From Bugulina stolonifera (taxonomy: Eukaryota > Bryozoa > Gymnolaemata > Cheilostomatida > Bugulidae): a stretch of 64,000 nt of DNA. Made by a program: the position numbers and the translations under genes. Below the pieces are notes generated by a model. It was not told where the DNA came from. It did no database searches and saw nothing but the letters and a program-made list of their open reading frames with translations. The stretch covers positions 1,860,001 through 1,924,000 of the forward strand of contig OW285187.1 of assembly GCA_935421135.1 (NCBI GenBank), read 5' to 3'. Within the stretch, counting starts at the first letter, position 1; each line of letters starts with the position of its first letter. Shown in pieces: positions 11,239-24,087 of the stretch.

Positions 11239-14200
11239 AATACATCTACAAGGCACATAGCCTGAGATAATATGGCAGTGCTAAGCTACATCCAAGTACA
11301 TGCACATTGTACTGTATATAATATGATTGTACCTATAATTGTATCTGTGGACCATTTCTCAACAACCAAATAACCAAATAAGGTGAATATGTATGTAACA
11401 GATACCTCAACATGCCCTGTAAACCATCTATTGGGAGGGGGGGGGACGTTAGGAGATCTGGCAATATCTATTGTGTTGGATATTTTTGTTACAAAATAAA
11501 TTTACTTGCAAGAAAAATATTACTTATTCTACACCTTTTATTTGTAGATACAGAGAGTACAGATACATAGAATATACTGTATATTCCAGTAGCACTGACC
11601 TTAGGAGGTTTACCCAGGAGGTCACTTCTGGTTCCATTGAACTTTGAACTCTGTTTAGGAATGACTGGCGTATACTGGATGCTGCCAATGCTGTCATCTC
11701 CACCCAGTTCTACAGAAATGTAGTACGATAATGATTAGTAACAGAATAATATGTAGTCTAGTGACGTGTACCAGTAGCATACAGTTTAATATTATGATGA
11801 GCATAGCGATCCTCGCCTGGTTGGCAAGTCAATTGCAGTGGACTGTATATCTTTTTATTCTAAATATCCACTAGAAGCTGCCTGTACTAACACCATTTAC
11901 TGTACATTTCATACTCATAGATATGAACATTTGAATGCGTGTACAATAGCCTACAGTTCCAGTGCAGAACATTGCAGGTTGTGCACATACAGGATGTTGA
12001 TCTTAGAGATAAGTCAAGGTTCTAGATCAACTCTGACTATGCACAAACATTAAGTGTTCCATTCATAGATATAATATTATACTTATGACTCCACATTGAT
12101 GTTACCTAACAACCACCTGTAGCATGTGCATGTAGGTGCCCTTGTCAGCCAAGATAATGGCGTGAGTTGATTTAAGGTGATAAAAGGGCGATATGGAGAG
12201 ATGTCGTATCCAGCCAAAGTGATAAAATAACACGAAGATAAAATATGATAATAGAATTCTTAATGCACTGCATTATCTGTAACCATAACAGGTAATTACA
12301 TAACAATTTCCTTTAGAAAACAGGATTTTGAGATGTAAAGGGATAATTCCCTTGAACTCCCACTCCCCCCCCCTCCCCTCATTAACTCTGCAAACCACCC
12401 GACTCTGAACAGTTTCAACCAATAATAATGCTGCAGTCCACAATTCAAATCAGTGCAATGCACTGACTGATGTTGGGGTCAAGGTCACAGACAGGATGTT
12501 GATCTTAGAGATAAGTCAAGGTTCTAGATCAACTCTGACTATGCACAAACATTAAGTGTTCCATTCATAGATATAATATTATACTTATGACTCCACATTG
12601 ATGTTACCTAACAACCACCTGTAGCATGTGCATGTAGGTGCCCTTGTCAGCCAAGATAATGGCGTGAGTTAGCTGCTTAGCTGTATAACTTGTGCCAACC
12701 ACACCATTGCTTATTTACAATGTAGTTATGGCCTGTAGAAGTCTAGGAGCAGAAGATGAACCCAACAAGTGATGACCCATCACTGAGACTACAACCTACC
12801 GTCCCTTCTACTGTTCCCTTCTACTGTACGTACAGATGTAAATCAGGAGTTGGATATACAAGCTATTCGCAGTTGAACAGGGAACACACATGTAGCTAGG
12901 GTTTTGGTGTTGCTTTTCATTTTTTGATTGTGATTTCACCAAATACCTCTCTCTTAACTGTAGTCTTCTAGCAACCCCATGTTTGGAAAATAGAAAAATA
13001 ATGTTACACAATGCCTCCTGGAGCTGTGACGGGTTTTATTTCACATGTGCATTCAGTTTACCATCAACTGCAGTAGCTCTACCAATGAAACCTAAACTAT
13101 TTGCACAAGAGTGAAGTTCCTGTACCCTTGCAATATTAGATCTACCTGAACTGCTGTACAGATGCTCATTGACTGAGGACAGAGGTGACGGGATGGAAGA
13201 GGAGATACTTGATGCTGTAGAGTGTAGAGTAATAGAAATCTCCCTGGGAAGGAGCTCTGCCCTACACAGTTCATTTAGCCGTGCATAGTTTAATTCTATT
13301 CCGGTGGTTGTACAGATGACTGCCTCTCCCACCCACTCTGGATCCGTAGAGTATGTGTATTCTACCACGCTGCCTTTACAAGCTGCTGTATCCACAGACA
13401 ACGCTGACTTTATGTGTGCGGAGGAAGACATGGTGCTGACTGCAGTTCACAGGTAGACACAGCTCAGTATGCAGGTAGACACAGCTCAGTATGCAGGTAG
13501 ACACAGCTCAGTGTGCAGGTAGACACAGCTAAGTTTGCAGGTAGACACAGCTCAGTATACAGGTAGACACAGCTCAGTGTGCAGGTAGACACAGCTAAGT
13601 TTGCAGGTAGACACAGCTCAGTATACAGGTAGACAGAGTTAGTCACTATTAGTCTAACTTATACACATGCATATTACTGTATAGCCCATCCAGTCTCCAA
13701 GTGAAAGCTACTTGATATGATAAGTAGTGACCCTATTGATTTACTGTTTGTTGAGTGTTTAAGCTGACATAACACAGTCAGGGCAAACAGTATACATTAT
13801 TAATACTAAGATATAGAATATTTGTTACATTATGCTCTAGTCTACCTTATCTGCTTAGTTACCCACAAATATACTGAGTGTTTAGGTACAGGGTAATGCT
13901 ATTATGGTATTACAATAATAAGTACTATATAATACAGTAATTAGCTGTTGAGTTGGTGTAATGTGTGGTGTGGCAGTGTTAGCCCTACTTAGTACTCTGT
14001 CCCCTTACATGTACATGGCTTGTAATGCTACCCTCATGTTCAGTGTGTGCTGTAGACTTGTTCAAAATCAAAGTTAATGAAAAATCTTGACGCACAATTA
14101 CCAGTGTGTACAGACGGCCAATCAAATTAACTTAGTCTGAGATCGGAGCAGGCGGTAGAGAAGCCATTATGCTTATATTAAACATGTATGTTTTTCAGTT

Positions 14201-17200
14201 ACCATTTCAAAGTCACAAATAATGCACAACACTGTTTGAAGTGCCTTTATGCATCATTATTGTAAGACTTGTGCTCTCTCTGCTTATGTCAAGCAAGAGA
14301 AAGCAACTTCAGCTTCAATGTATAATAACTAGATTATAGTACAAACTTAGTAATAATATCACGAGCTCATATTAATATTAGATAAGTGTTTGACAGGTGC
14401 TTGATAGGAATATGCTGCGCTTGTGACACAGTAATGATAATCTAACTGTCCTACTTTCACATAGAAAGTTAGTGAAAATCATAATAGTCAAAGCCACTAT
14501 GCCCTTAGTTATAAATGTACATGTAGTATAATACTATACGAGTATAATACAAAGCAACACAACAAAAAACAACATAATATGATATAATACGACAATTATA
14601 TATTATAGTAATAAATGTACAATATAATTTATTAGTGTTTAGTATTATTTAATATAATATAATTTAATATGATATAATATAATACAATATAATATGCACC
14701 CGTGCACAATGCAGATACTATTGTTTCAATCTTACCTTTTGCTTTCTGACACATGAGTTGATAAGATAGTTTTCTAGCTGAGGAGACTACAGTAGTGTAT
14801 GTATCTGGTGAGGGTGGGGGCTCATGGTGCCATCTTTGTAGCTGTCTCCTCATCACCTACAATGGACTATATCATTTAATACCAACGATGTATTACATTA
14901 CACCATGTAATACGATTGCAATTTGGCGATATGGTTGCTCTGACTAAATAACCAGCCTGGCTAACATTTACAGAAGAAGTAATTGTACACTGTTATCACT
15001 GGTACCTGAACCATAATGCACACGTAGAAGTAAATGAAGGTGACTAAAAAAGGACCATCTAGTCAAAGCTAATAGATATATTGTACTCTAGCAAACGTTT
15101 CCCAACAAAATATTATAGCCAGCAATGTTGCATGTAACCTGTGTTCCAAGTATTTTAATAAACTGCAGAAATTGAGCTGACTCCAACAGCCAACATAACA
15201 TGCTTTCATTATTTTGATACACCTAGAACCCAGGCTACGATGGCAAATAAAAGACCAAGCTCTATCCAGATAGCACTTTACCAGGTCTATGAAACAGAGC
15301 TGCAAATAGAAAACACAGTGTTGTGACAGTAGACCTCAAATCAGGCAAACAGCCAGTTTGACCACAGTGTGAGTATAATCATTGGATTAGTTTCACAGCA
15401 ATTAGTGATGGCTGCCAAATTATTTCCCATTACTCCAGTGAAATTTATGAGCACAATAATACAATAATTATTGATATCAAATAATTTAAAAAATCTCGCA
15501 GTGTCACGACTACATTCTTAGGCATAATATAAAATTATAACAATACAATATAATAATTACGTACATAAATTGTCCTCAGTCAAGTTTAACAAGCAATGGC
15601 TAGTGTTTCTACACAGGATTACTGATCTGAGATGATAAGCAAGCCTACTGTGTGGTAGAGTTACCTTCATTGCATTCATTATCCTAGTCTTCTCACTTTG
15701 ACCTGCGTCTGCTGACTGCTCCGGCTCATCGGGTACTGACCTCTCGGACTGTCCAACCTCCAAAGAGATATTGTACTAATACAGCACATTTCAGAACACA
15801 AAATAATAAACAGAAAGAACCATTGTTTTCATGATCATCAACTACATGTACATGTAGTTGCTAACACAACTCAGGTGACTGCACATCTATCATTATAGTA
15901 CTACATCTTGTGGTGTACTCATACACTACCATGGACTTGCTGAAATCTACATAACTTGAACATTTCCTGAGCGAATATAAAAGTACATCGTATGCTAATA
16001 AGGTTCAGACTAGATTTAATGCAAAGAATCAGCCATGTACTATTGTTTACTGTGTAACCATGACAATATTAACCTACCGTAGCAACAGTAGAATATGCAT
16101 CTATATCTGGCTCCATATTCTTTTGGGCTGCTGTGTTGTTGTGACTAGATGAAGGCTCCTCACCACCACCCTAAAACAACATGATGATAATACAATAGAA
16201 ATTGGACTAAACTGACACAGACTAGTCTCGGGTTAAAGTTTGCTTCCGTACTCTTGTGCTTTTCACAATAGTCATTTTGCAGGGCAGAATATGATTTTTC
16301 ATAACATACAAACATGTCTCCTTATTAAACTGGGCTCTAGCTTTGAGCGGATGTAAAGAAATTTTGGACAGTATTATTTTGAAAATTTGAGGTCAGAATA
16401 GTTAGATGTTCAATATTGGTGTCCTACAAAATACCCTAAATAATATCTAGTCTGGAGTGACTTCAGTGACAGCTAATTACAGATAACCAATTATTCTGTG
16501 TAATGTCTTCTGAAGGAATATTTTACTTTAGCTATTTCATTTAACAGCTGCATCCATATATACGAGTATGTCAAATATTCTCACCCTGTCTTCCAATCCT
16601 GACCAGCTGTCAACTGTTCCAACCAGGTCGCGATTATCTGCAGTCAAAACAGGCGGGTTAAAATTTATTGAACCAATTGTAGCATTTGTCACAACTTTGA
16701 ATGGGGCTGGGCCGAGCCTGCACTTAGGAACACTTTCCTTTTCCATATCAACTTGTTCTTTTATATCGTCTGGAATTGTGTTCACTGGTCTCTCAACACT
16801 GCAAGTATTGGCCTCTTCTCTTATACTATTTCCTGGACATGATTCATCTGTTAGAAACCATTGAACCTTAACAGGATCCTCGTGCGAGATCCTGCAATCA
16901 GCATAGTTGGATCCCTCATGGCAGCAGGTAAAGGAGTTCTCCTCTGATGCTAGGCTAGAGAAGGGTTGTTCCACATAGGCACCTGTAGTTTCTGAGAGGT
17001 AGTCAGGCATGGAATCTATGGACTGTATCGTAAGAAAAGGTGGGAAAGGAAAGTGTGTCCGTCTCTCATCATCGGCAAAACTGAGCAGAGCTGGTGACTC
17101 CGTATCTACATAGAGCATCAGTTATTAATACAATCTTAATAAGGTTATTATTACCTTAGCAAATGGGAAATTTGTTTCAGCATAAAAAAAGAGTCATTCA

Positions 17201-18684
17201 ATTTCAACACGCTGACAGAGTCAAATGAAACCAAATTCATGATTTAGCTAAGTTATGATACATGTAGTTGACAATACAAAAAAATGGTACCATTAGAAGC
17301 TAAGCTACATTGTTTAAAATATTGTAGATCTAATAAGTACTGCCGTCGTATTACAGTCTATTTGAGAGCTCCATTGAAATTTAAAAATGAGCTGTATTTG
17401 CACCTACCAGAAACATGAGTGATAAGCGGTGACCTAGTTACTGCTGCTCCATATTCTACTTCTCTTTTTCCTTCAATCCTCTTGACAAACTGTTCATTAG
17501 CAAAATCTTGCATAAACTTATAAAATGATGTACGAGAAGAGCAGTGTTCGAAGTGTGGTTATACAGGAGCATACGGCGTGTACCTACCTCAATATTAGTG
17601 GGTACACGGCCAGCAGGCGCGTACCCTCATGTGAGGACTAGCAGTGGAAATGTTAGGCTAGGGCTTCTTTCAAGAGCAGTTGTGCTAATCTGCTTTTATT
17701 CGCAGCCCATTAGTACATTAGCTAGTCGCCAGTTGTTTTAGTAAAGGTATAGCACCCTTACTGACCGCAGCCAGTGAGGCCGCTTAGTCTAAGGCATTGA
17801 TAAGTCGCTAACCTAGTCAATTTAATATTTTGATCAAATTGGTTTCTAAAGTTTTTTCCATTTCGGTATTAATAGGTTTTACAAAATAACATAAATGAGA
17901 AATAGGTTATAATATGTTGTGTGGCAAACATTTTTATGTTAGCAAGTCCTAAGTACTATTGCTTACCTACAAATATATAACATTTTAGATATTGACAGAA
18001 ACACAGGGGAGACAGATCTAAATTTATCAAACACTTTCTGCATGCACCGTGTACCCACCTCATTTGTTCCACTTTTAACACTGGGGAAGAGCAGAAAATA
18101 TGTGAAAGTGACGCTGTCTTAAAACAATATGCTGAGAAAATAATGTTTTTTTTATTAATGGGGAAGTCTTTCCGTACCAATAAAGAATATAAACAAGTAA
18201 TCATCCCATAGACATGTTACCTTATTGACATTGACATATAGTTGAACAGACTCTGTGACATCATTGGTTCCATCAACTACATGTCCATGTGGAGTTATCT
18301 TCTCTGTTGTTACTTTCTTTGTAGTTATCTGCTCTGTGGTTATCTCTTCCGCTGTTTTCTCTTCCATAATTAACTTCTTTCTATGTCGCTCTGAATCTTC
18401 ACTGGTCAACGAGTTTTCGGAATTCATATCTAACAATAAGAATGGTTGATTATTTCTTTTTTAGCAAATAAAAAATATATTATATTCAAGAAAAGCTCGT
18501 GAACTGCAGACTCTATAATTATTATTAATAGTGATGTAAACTTGGTAGAAACTATTTTCACGATTCTCGATTAATTATACCAACCTTTAACTAAGTTGTA
18601 TAGTAGGAGTATTATACTTCGTAGACCTGATAATAATCCCAGCTGAGCTGATGAGGGTGTAGATATAAAGTGAGGGCTGGACAT
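7447..18684 (-). CDS. MISP/AKAP2-C-like cytoskeletal protein (683 aa, 13 exons)
   Basis: Minus-strand exons in order: 18627-18684, 18221-18429, 17408-17516, 16585-17105, 16078-16170, 15665-15757, 14736-14856, 13146-13439, 11600-11709, 9338-9554, 8837-8930, 8491-8529, 7447-7540. Every junction has GT/AG and matching phase; they sum to 684 codons including TAA. Most of the protein is polar and Ser/Thr/Glu-rich. A Thr/Glu/Lys repeat (EEITTEQITTKKVTTEKIT) lies near residue 60. Two charged helices near the C-terminus, about 553-571 (ESIIELEIREQMEREKDF) and 657-674 (ESPIERDIRITREREEAL), match the S-x-I-E-x-E/D-I-R-x-x-x-x-R-E style of the MISP / AKAP2 C-terminal family, which links actin and cortical structures. 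The family call rests on these motifs; the gene model itself is stronger than the name. Introns carry several minisatellites. Confidence 0.7.
8690..8769. repeat. 21-bp tandem repeat (about 4 units)
   Basis: Four near-identical copies of TGTACCCAATCTACATTTGCC, next to the 8837-8930 exon in an intron of the minus-strand gene. The open plus-strand frame through it (CTQSTFA repeated) is a repeat artefact. Confidence 0.9.
9640..9760. repeat. About 25-bp tandem repeat
   Basis: Several copies of TACAGGTTGTGTGGGG plus ACTGAGGC, intronic, just upstream (in gene orientation) of the 9338-9554 exon. Confidence 0.85.
10790..10920. repeat. C-rich degenerate repeat (CTACACCCCTG)
   Basis: About ten imperfect copies of an 11-bp CTACACCCCTG-like unit, intronic. 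The plus-strand reading frame here is compositional. Confidence 0.7.
11207..11239. repeat. (GATA)n microsatellite
   Basis: Seven or so tandem GATA units in an intron of the minus-strand gene. Confidence 0.9.
11989..12168 (+). repeat. 180-bp direct duplication, copy 1
   Basis: Appears identical to 12491-12670 at a constant offset of 502 bp. Both copies lie in the intron between exons 11600-11709 and 13146-13439. The flanks differ, so the duplicated block is sharply bounded. Either a very recent local duplication or an assembly artefact. Confidence 0.9.
12491..12670 (+). repeat. 180-bp direct duplication, copy 2
   Basis: Second copy of the block at 11989-12168, with no mismatch seen by eye. 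Between them are 322 bp of unrelated sequence. Confidence 0.9.
13451..13635. repeat. 22-bp minisatellite abutting a splice acceptor
   Basis: About eight copies of AGGTAGACACAGCTCAGTAT plus GC. It starts only about 12 bp upstream (in gene sense) of the acceptor of the 13146-13439 exon, so length changes occur where the branch point would be expected. Confidence 0.9.
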
Positions 18685-19293
18685 CTGATGCACTCGTACC
18701 ATTATCTGCATAACCGTTTCCTTAAACCATGACTAATATAATATTTATATACATGATACGTGTGCAGAGGAAGTATGGTCTAGAACCACTCATTGCTCCA
18801 CTATTCATATGATAATTACTAGAAATTACATAACTTTACCTTGAGTAATTAATTACTCATTTAGTAATAATTATGTAAATATATTAATGTTAAACGCAAG
18901 CCATGGATAGACTGACAGTTTCATACTGGAAGCACAAAGTTATATTGTCCATATTTCTGAATGTAGGTCTACCAGGTTTTTATCATAAATTATATAATAA
19001 AGTTGCAGCACAATTCAACATACTGTGCAGTATCAGTGCAGGAGTAAATGTACATGTAGGCTAGCAGTTAGTAATATAGAAACATCAAGTATAATACATG
19101 TTAGCTATCAACACAGAGCACCATCTATTATATTTTATACAATATTTCGTTTTTCTATCCTGAATAAGGCCGTTTTTATAGCATATACTCTAGTTTCGAT
19201 TCTAGAGTGTATGTACAAGTATACATTAAGTGACACAGCACATAGTTATATGTAGACCTATATAATAATATGTAGTTTATATATGAGTTTATA

Positions 19294-19557
19294 GGTGTCT
19301 TCGCGACCTCTTGGACGGACCCGGGTCGCAAATAAAAATTACAAGATGGCCGTCCGACCCAGGTCAGAAGGGCTATTCGCCTGGGATTTTGCTTGGCCGG
19401 ACGAAACCATCCCCAGCTCATCGGCACACCTGATTTCTTCGCGCGAAAATGAGGATTTTGCTTTTGGCCCAGGCCGGTGTGTTCGCGACCCTGTGACGGA
19501 TCTGTGCCGGAAAATATTTTTGTAAATCGGCCTGGGTCTGAAGTCTAGGTCGCGAAG
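19294..19557 (+). mobile_element. MITE copy 1 of the GGTGTCTTCGCGACC family
   Basis: Begins GGTGTCTTCGCGACC, is clearly GC-richer than its surroundings and is alignable over its length with 36273-36545. The 3' end has decayed (ends near CGCGAAG instead of GAAGACACC). It has no coding capacity; the open frames on both strands are by-products of its GC content. Confidence 0.85.
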
Positions 19558-19867
19558 AATAGCATAGCATTGGGACAGTTCAGTGAGAATTGAACAGGAA
19601 GTAGTTGCATAGCATAGTATTATATTTACTATCATGATGCAGTACATCACGAAGTACTGAGAGTATTTGCATATTCTGACACACCCACTTCCCCCAAAAA
19701 TTGTACTTAGCATTATATAAATACAATGTACGTAGAATAACATACAGATACATTGAACTTGGTAGCGCTACTGTCGTATATATTAATATGTTCCATTCCA
19801 TCATCACTGCTCACACCAACTACATACCTCCCCGACAAGAAGGTAATAGTTCAACCCAGAGTCTATA

Positions 19868-20105
19868 ACTCCATGACTCTATGTCTACGACTCTACGACT
19901 CTATGATTCTATGTCTACGACTCTATGATTCTATGTCTACGACTCTATGATTCTATGTCTACGACTCTATGATTCTATGTCTACGACTCTATGATTCTAT
20001 GTCTACGACTCTATGACTCTATGTCTATGGCTCTATGTCTATGACTCTATGTCTACGACTCTATGACCCTATGTCTATGACACTATGTCTACGACTCTAT
20101 GACTC
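19868..20105. repeat. 22-bp minisatellite CTACGACTCTATGATTCTAT
   Basis: About ten units of CTACGACTCTATGATTCTATGT and shortened variants (CTATGTCTACGACTCTATGA). Intergenic. Confidence 0.9.
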
Positions 20106-20937
20106 ATTGAGGTTTTCAGAGCAACAATAATACTGATATGAGGAGCAACAGATTCACAGTTCGATTTTGATACTGTAAATGGTAATGTAGTAGATCTGGA
20201 TGCAACATATTGTTTTAGGGTGTCATATTTTATATTTGTATTGATGGAAAAGATATTAGGGTATAAGACATGACTTGTATTAGTTTTATCATGCCTGAAT
20301 TTTGTTGTATTATCTTTCAGCTGTCAGTCAGCTTATGGAAAAGCATTTGTTGCAACTGTAGCTAAACAATAGAAATAATAACATGCAACTGAGTAGTAAT
20401 ATTTCAAAAGCTGGATACAGAAGCCTATATAAGGCATTGTGTATGAGTTAATATTGTAAAGTCAAGATATATAATTATGTATCCAGTCTGTCCACCTATA
20501 CATGTACAAGCTGTCATTATTTACTTTGTCAGCTGGCTAATATCTATCTTCGGTGGAGGTGCTGTTTAGAGTATAACCGATTGATTTTTTGTATGTGTTA
20601 TTATAATAGTTATTTTCGTAAATGTTTTTAAAGGTGTAATCCAGATCATGTTGCATTATGTAATTCTTATAAATATGTTATTATCGCATGTTTTATTGTC
20701 AAGAATTATTGTGTTCCATGTAGGTCACGACTGCCAATATAAATATAATGTTCAAATTGCAACCCACTAAAACATATTATACACATGCACACTATCTCAT
20801 TATTACAAGCTGTAAGATACTAACTATGAATGAAAGCTGTCTTCTTCCTGTCCATCACTTAATATAAGGAAATACATGTACTCTGCATTTACATGTACAA
20901 AATGTACATGTATGTAATTTAAGATGCAATTTACAAA

Positions 20938-20978
20938 TTGTCTTCTCCTAATTTGTCTTCCAATTTGGGAGAAGACAA
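20938..20978. repeat. Short hairpin TTGTCTTCTCC...GGAGAAGACAA
   Basis: Eleven-base arms separated by about 19 nt. The same arm sequence forms another hairpin at 40792-40843, suggesting a family of tiny inverted-repeat elements. Confidence 0.7.
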
Positions 20979-22356
20979 CTTTGAATTGTAATTAAATAAT
21001 AACACTATGATTACACAACTCATTGTTCTGTTGCATACTGTAATAGTAAGAAGTCAGAACCGAGTTCAAGATCGTAAAGTAGTAATGTATTGACTAAATC
21101 CTAATAGAGAGGAATTACCTTCCATTCATTTCGTCGTTCACTTTGTAAGTTGTCAGCTCTTACTCTAACACAAATGTATCTAGGACCATTTTATGTGTCT
21201 AGTACCCGTTGTGCTGTAATAGTTGGAGTCATATGCAAGAGCTACAGTGGTGTCACCTTTTTTCTTAGTCACAAGAAGAAGTGCATTGCTCTAAATTTGA
21301 TCATGGATTGTGGAATGCCTTTTTCAAAACAGCTACCTTGAATCTAAATATAAACCAAGTGAATTGTGTTTAAAGACAGGCGCTATGGATTCAAAAAAGA
21401 GTAGTTTTATTAGAAACATTGATGTAACAAACAAGCATAATTTTAAAAATATGTTTGTAAAACAGGACACTAATTGGAATATGAAGGTGGAATGTTTTGA
21501 TGAATATTGTAATTATGTTGAAAATGCTACTTTTCGAAAATGGTAATTCCAAACAGGACATTTCACAAAATAATGTCTATTTGGAAAACATCCATTCCTT
21601 AAACTGTACAGATTATAATATCTAAGAGCAAACAACAAGAGGCCCTTTGTTTGTTTAACTATGGCACTGAATTCAACTCTGGTACATGATTTCTTTTAGT
21701 AAATCTATCATGTCAATGCTTGTAGATAGATTTACTGTGATGAGAAGGAATCTAAAAGCCACTCTCTCTACTGTGGAGGAAACCTCTATCACTATATTGA
21801 AATTTGGAGTGATCATAACAAGAGGTGATTTCTTGGTTTGACATTTTGTTTCGAATAACTAGCTAAAGTCTGGACTTTTTTCATAAAAATGGATTATCCG
21901 CTAGAAAACATCCTAAACAACAACCAACATGGGCTTAAAAGAGGTATCTCATGCACAGCTCAATTAACATCAGCAGTACATGACATAATGCCGAATTTAG
22001 ATGTACAATACAAGGTTTGTGTTAGATGTTGCCAAAACATTTGATAAACTTACAGCAAAAGATTTTAACAAAAGCCTAATCAATTGGATTTATTCATTTT
22101 TAAGTGGAAGAAAAACCGAGTTATACACAATGGATGTAGTTCTGATGTATTAAATGTAACATCAGGAGTACCACAGAATCAGTTTCAGGGCCAATTCAAT
22201 TTATAATTTATATGTTAATGATATATTTCATGTCTTAAAAAAATATATGCTAATGATACTCAATATATGCTCCCATTTCTATCAGTACAACCCACTATTC
22301 CAACAAGATCTAAATGATTTACAGAAATGAGCAGAATCAAATGGAATAAGTTTTAA

Positions 22357-23578
22357 GGCACACCTGTCAACTATCTCGATTTGGGAGGGAGCCTCCCTAT
22401 TTTAAACGCACACTCCCACCAGCTCCCTATATCCCTAATATCCTTCCTATTTCAGGGCATCAATTAGGTACGTTTTCAGTTTTTGTAAACTGTGTGCATT
22501 TGCAGTTTAAACGCCATTGTTGTTTACATGTGTCAGCGGGAATGAAGATGGAAAGAAGCTCTTGGCTATAGAAAGTAGACTTGTTGTTCGCTACAACAGT
22601 GTTTCCACAGCTGGCTTACACCCTATATTTTTTACTGCTGTTACTTAAATTGAAATCGCTTTGTCCCCTAAATAAGGCACAAGGCACAAAACTTATAAAA
22701 CTGCTGAGAAAGCTCATTCTGATTCCAACAAGGAATACCCATAACCCCCTGTTTTAGTATTACATGTATGTGTAGAGTTATCCTCTCTCTCTAATTTCAA
22801 GCTTAAAAGCTAGTTACATCAAGCTTCTAGCTTTTTGGAATGATACAGTCATGTAGTTAGTTCATTTTGGTAAATTCATATTTTACTAGTCTTTTCTAGC
22901 CATTTAACACGTACACACAGTACTTTTAAATAACCACATTGTGAATTTTAATACAGCTAGGAGTTTACTGATCAGTTTGGTGGCTAATAGCCAATATTTG
23001 TAAATACTATACTAATTCCTTATCTTTATCTTTCTTTATTATTGTTTCATCAACATATGTACATGTATGTACATATGTTGATGTACTAGAGCAAATACAT
23101 GTCTTCTATCGGATGATTGTTATATCTTTTACATTATCCCAGTAGTTTTAGTTGAAACATTAGTTTATAGCATGAAACTAGTAGTAATAGAAGACATAAA
23201 ACGCTGAGATCCCATCAAACATTAATTAGCTCTGCTATAAACATTGAGCACTTTAGCTGAGATTTAGCAGGGTATAAACATGTACATTTCTCTATATATG
23301 TACATTGTAAATGGTTTGTAAATTTGTTTTACATGTAACTTAATTTTAACTTCAGCGTCTTACATGTATTTTAGGATACAATGAGCCTAGAGATTAACAA
23401 ACTGATAATCAAGTAGTCAAACTTAGCAACACCACCATTCTGATATGCCCTCCCCCTCCCCACAGTTCAAACTCTCCAAATGTATTTTCTGCAGTTGGAA
23501 GTTAGAGTCTTGCAAATTTTACCTATGCACTTGGAAGTTGGGACTCCCTATATTTTTTCACTCCAGGTTGACAGGTAT
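22357..23578 (+). mobile_element. DNA transposon (non-autonomous) inserted into the reverse transcriptase
   Basis: About 1.2 kb with short inverted termini: CACCTGTCAAC near the left end and GTTGACAGGT at the right end. GTTTTAA flanks it on both sides (22350-22356 and 23579-23585), a 7-8 bp target duplication of hAT-like size. Reverse-transcriptase homology stops at one edge and continues at the other. No transposase is readable inside. A related terminus lies near 58440-58556 on the opposite strand. Confidence 0.75.
23048..23083. repeat. 17-bp-arm near-perfect palindrome
   Basis: Arms CATCAACATATGTACAT and its reverse complement separated by 2 nt, inside the DNA transposon. Capable of cruciform or hairpin formation. 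Confidence 0.85.
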
Positions 23579-24087
23579 GTTTTAATGTACGAAATGTAGT
23601 TTTGTTATGCGTGGTAAACAAAACTTTGATATACCTAAACATATGCTATGTGGTGAATATTATTAGATATACAGCAGAAAATACGCTAATATGGGACAAC
23701 CATACAATTAGTAATATCAAAAGCAAATAAAAGTTTGGGTTTTATCAAACATATTCTTTATAAAACTCCAATAGAAATTAAAACTAGTGTATATCACACT
23801 CTGGTAAGACATGTAATGGAGTAAGCTTCAGAAGTATGGGATCCTTCTCTAGAAAATGATATTGAAAAAATTGAAATGGTACAAAGTAGAGCTATCAGGT
23901 TTGATTTAAATTTGAAATGAACCTGCGGTATATTAGAGGCACGTGATAGTTTATAAATGGAAACTTTATAAAACAGAAGACAACTAAATCAAAAAAACCT
24001 GCTACTAAGATTTAACCATTCTTTATTTACAACAACATTTCTGAACAAAAGTTTTATCTGAGTCTATGATTTTATCACACTAAACTA

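Larger units (their letters stand above)
18685..21309. other. Intergenic, with one MITE and one minisatellite
   Basis: Upstream of the minus-strand gene that starts at 18684. Apart from the MITE at 19294-19557 and the 22-bp repeat at 19868-20105, I see no exon on either strand. A short hairpin lies at 20938-20978. The promoter of the 18684 gene must lie here, but no motif is diagnostic. Confidence 0.6.
21860..24000 (+). pseudogene. Non-LTR retrotransposon reverse transcriptase remnant, interrupted
   Basis: Translated pieces show the order expected for a Jockey/CR1-type reverse transcriptase: a NQHGLKRGISC-like block near 21920, an LDVQYKV / DVAKTFDKL region near 22000-22050 (finger and motif A area), YVNDIF near 22215, and a decayed active-site block YANDTQ near 22245 where the family has Y/F-A-D-D. 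After the insertion at 22357-23578 it resumes with the C-terminal thumb (VRHVMEYASEVWDPSLENDI near 23800). Stops and frameshifts throughout show it is dead. The 5' end is not defined. Confidence 0.85.

Noticed and set aside
13036..13431. Complete single-exon gene starting at ATG 13431
   Set aside because: The frame continues upstream to an acceptor at 13440 with correct phase, and a donor at 13145 joins the next exon, so it is an internal exon of the 683-residue gene.
21310..21546. 78-codon plus-strand open frame before the reverse transcriptase
   Set aside because: Lys/Asn-rich by composition; no retroelement domain recognised and not in frame with the downstream remnant.
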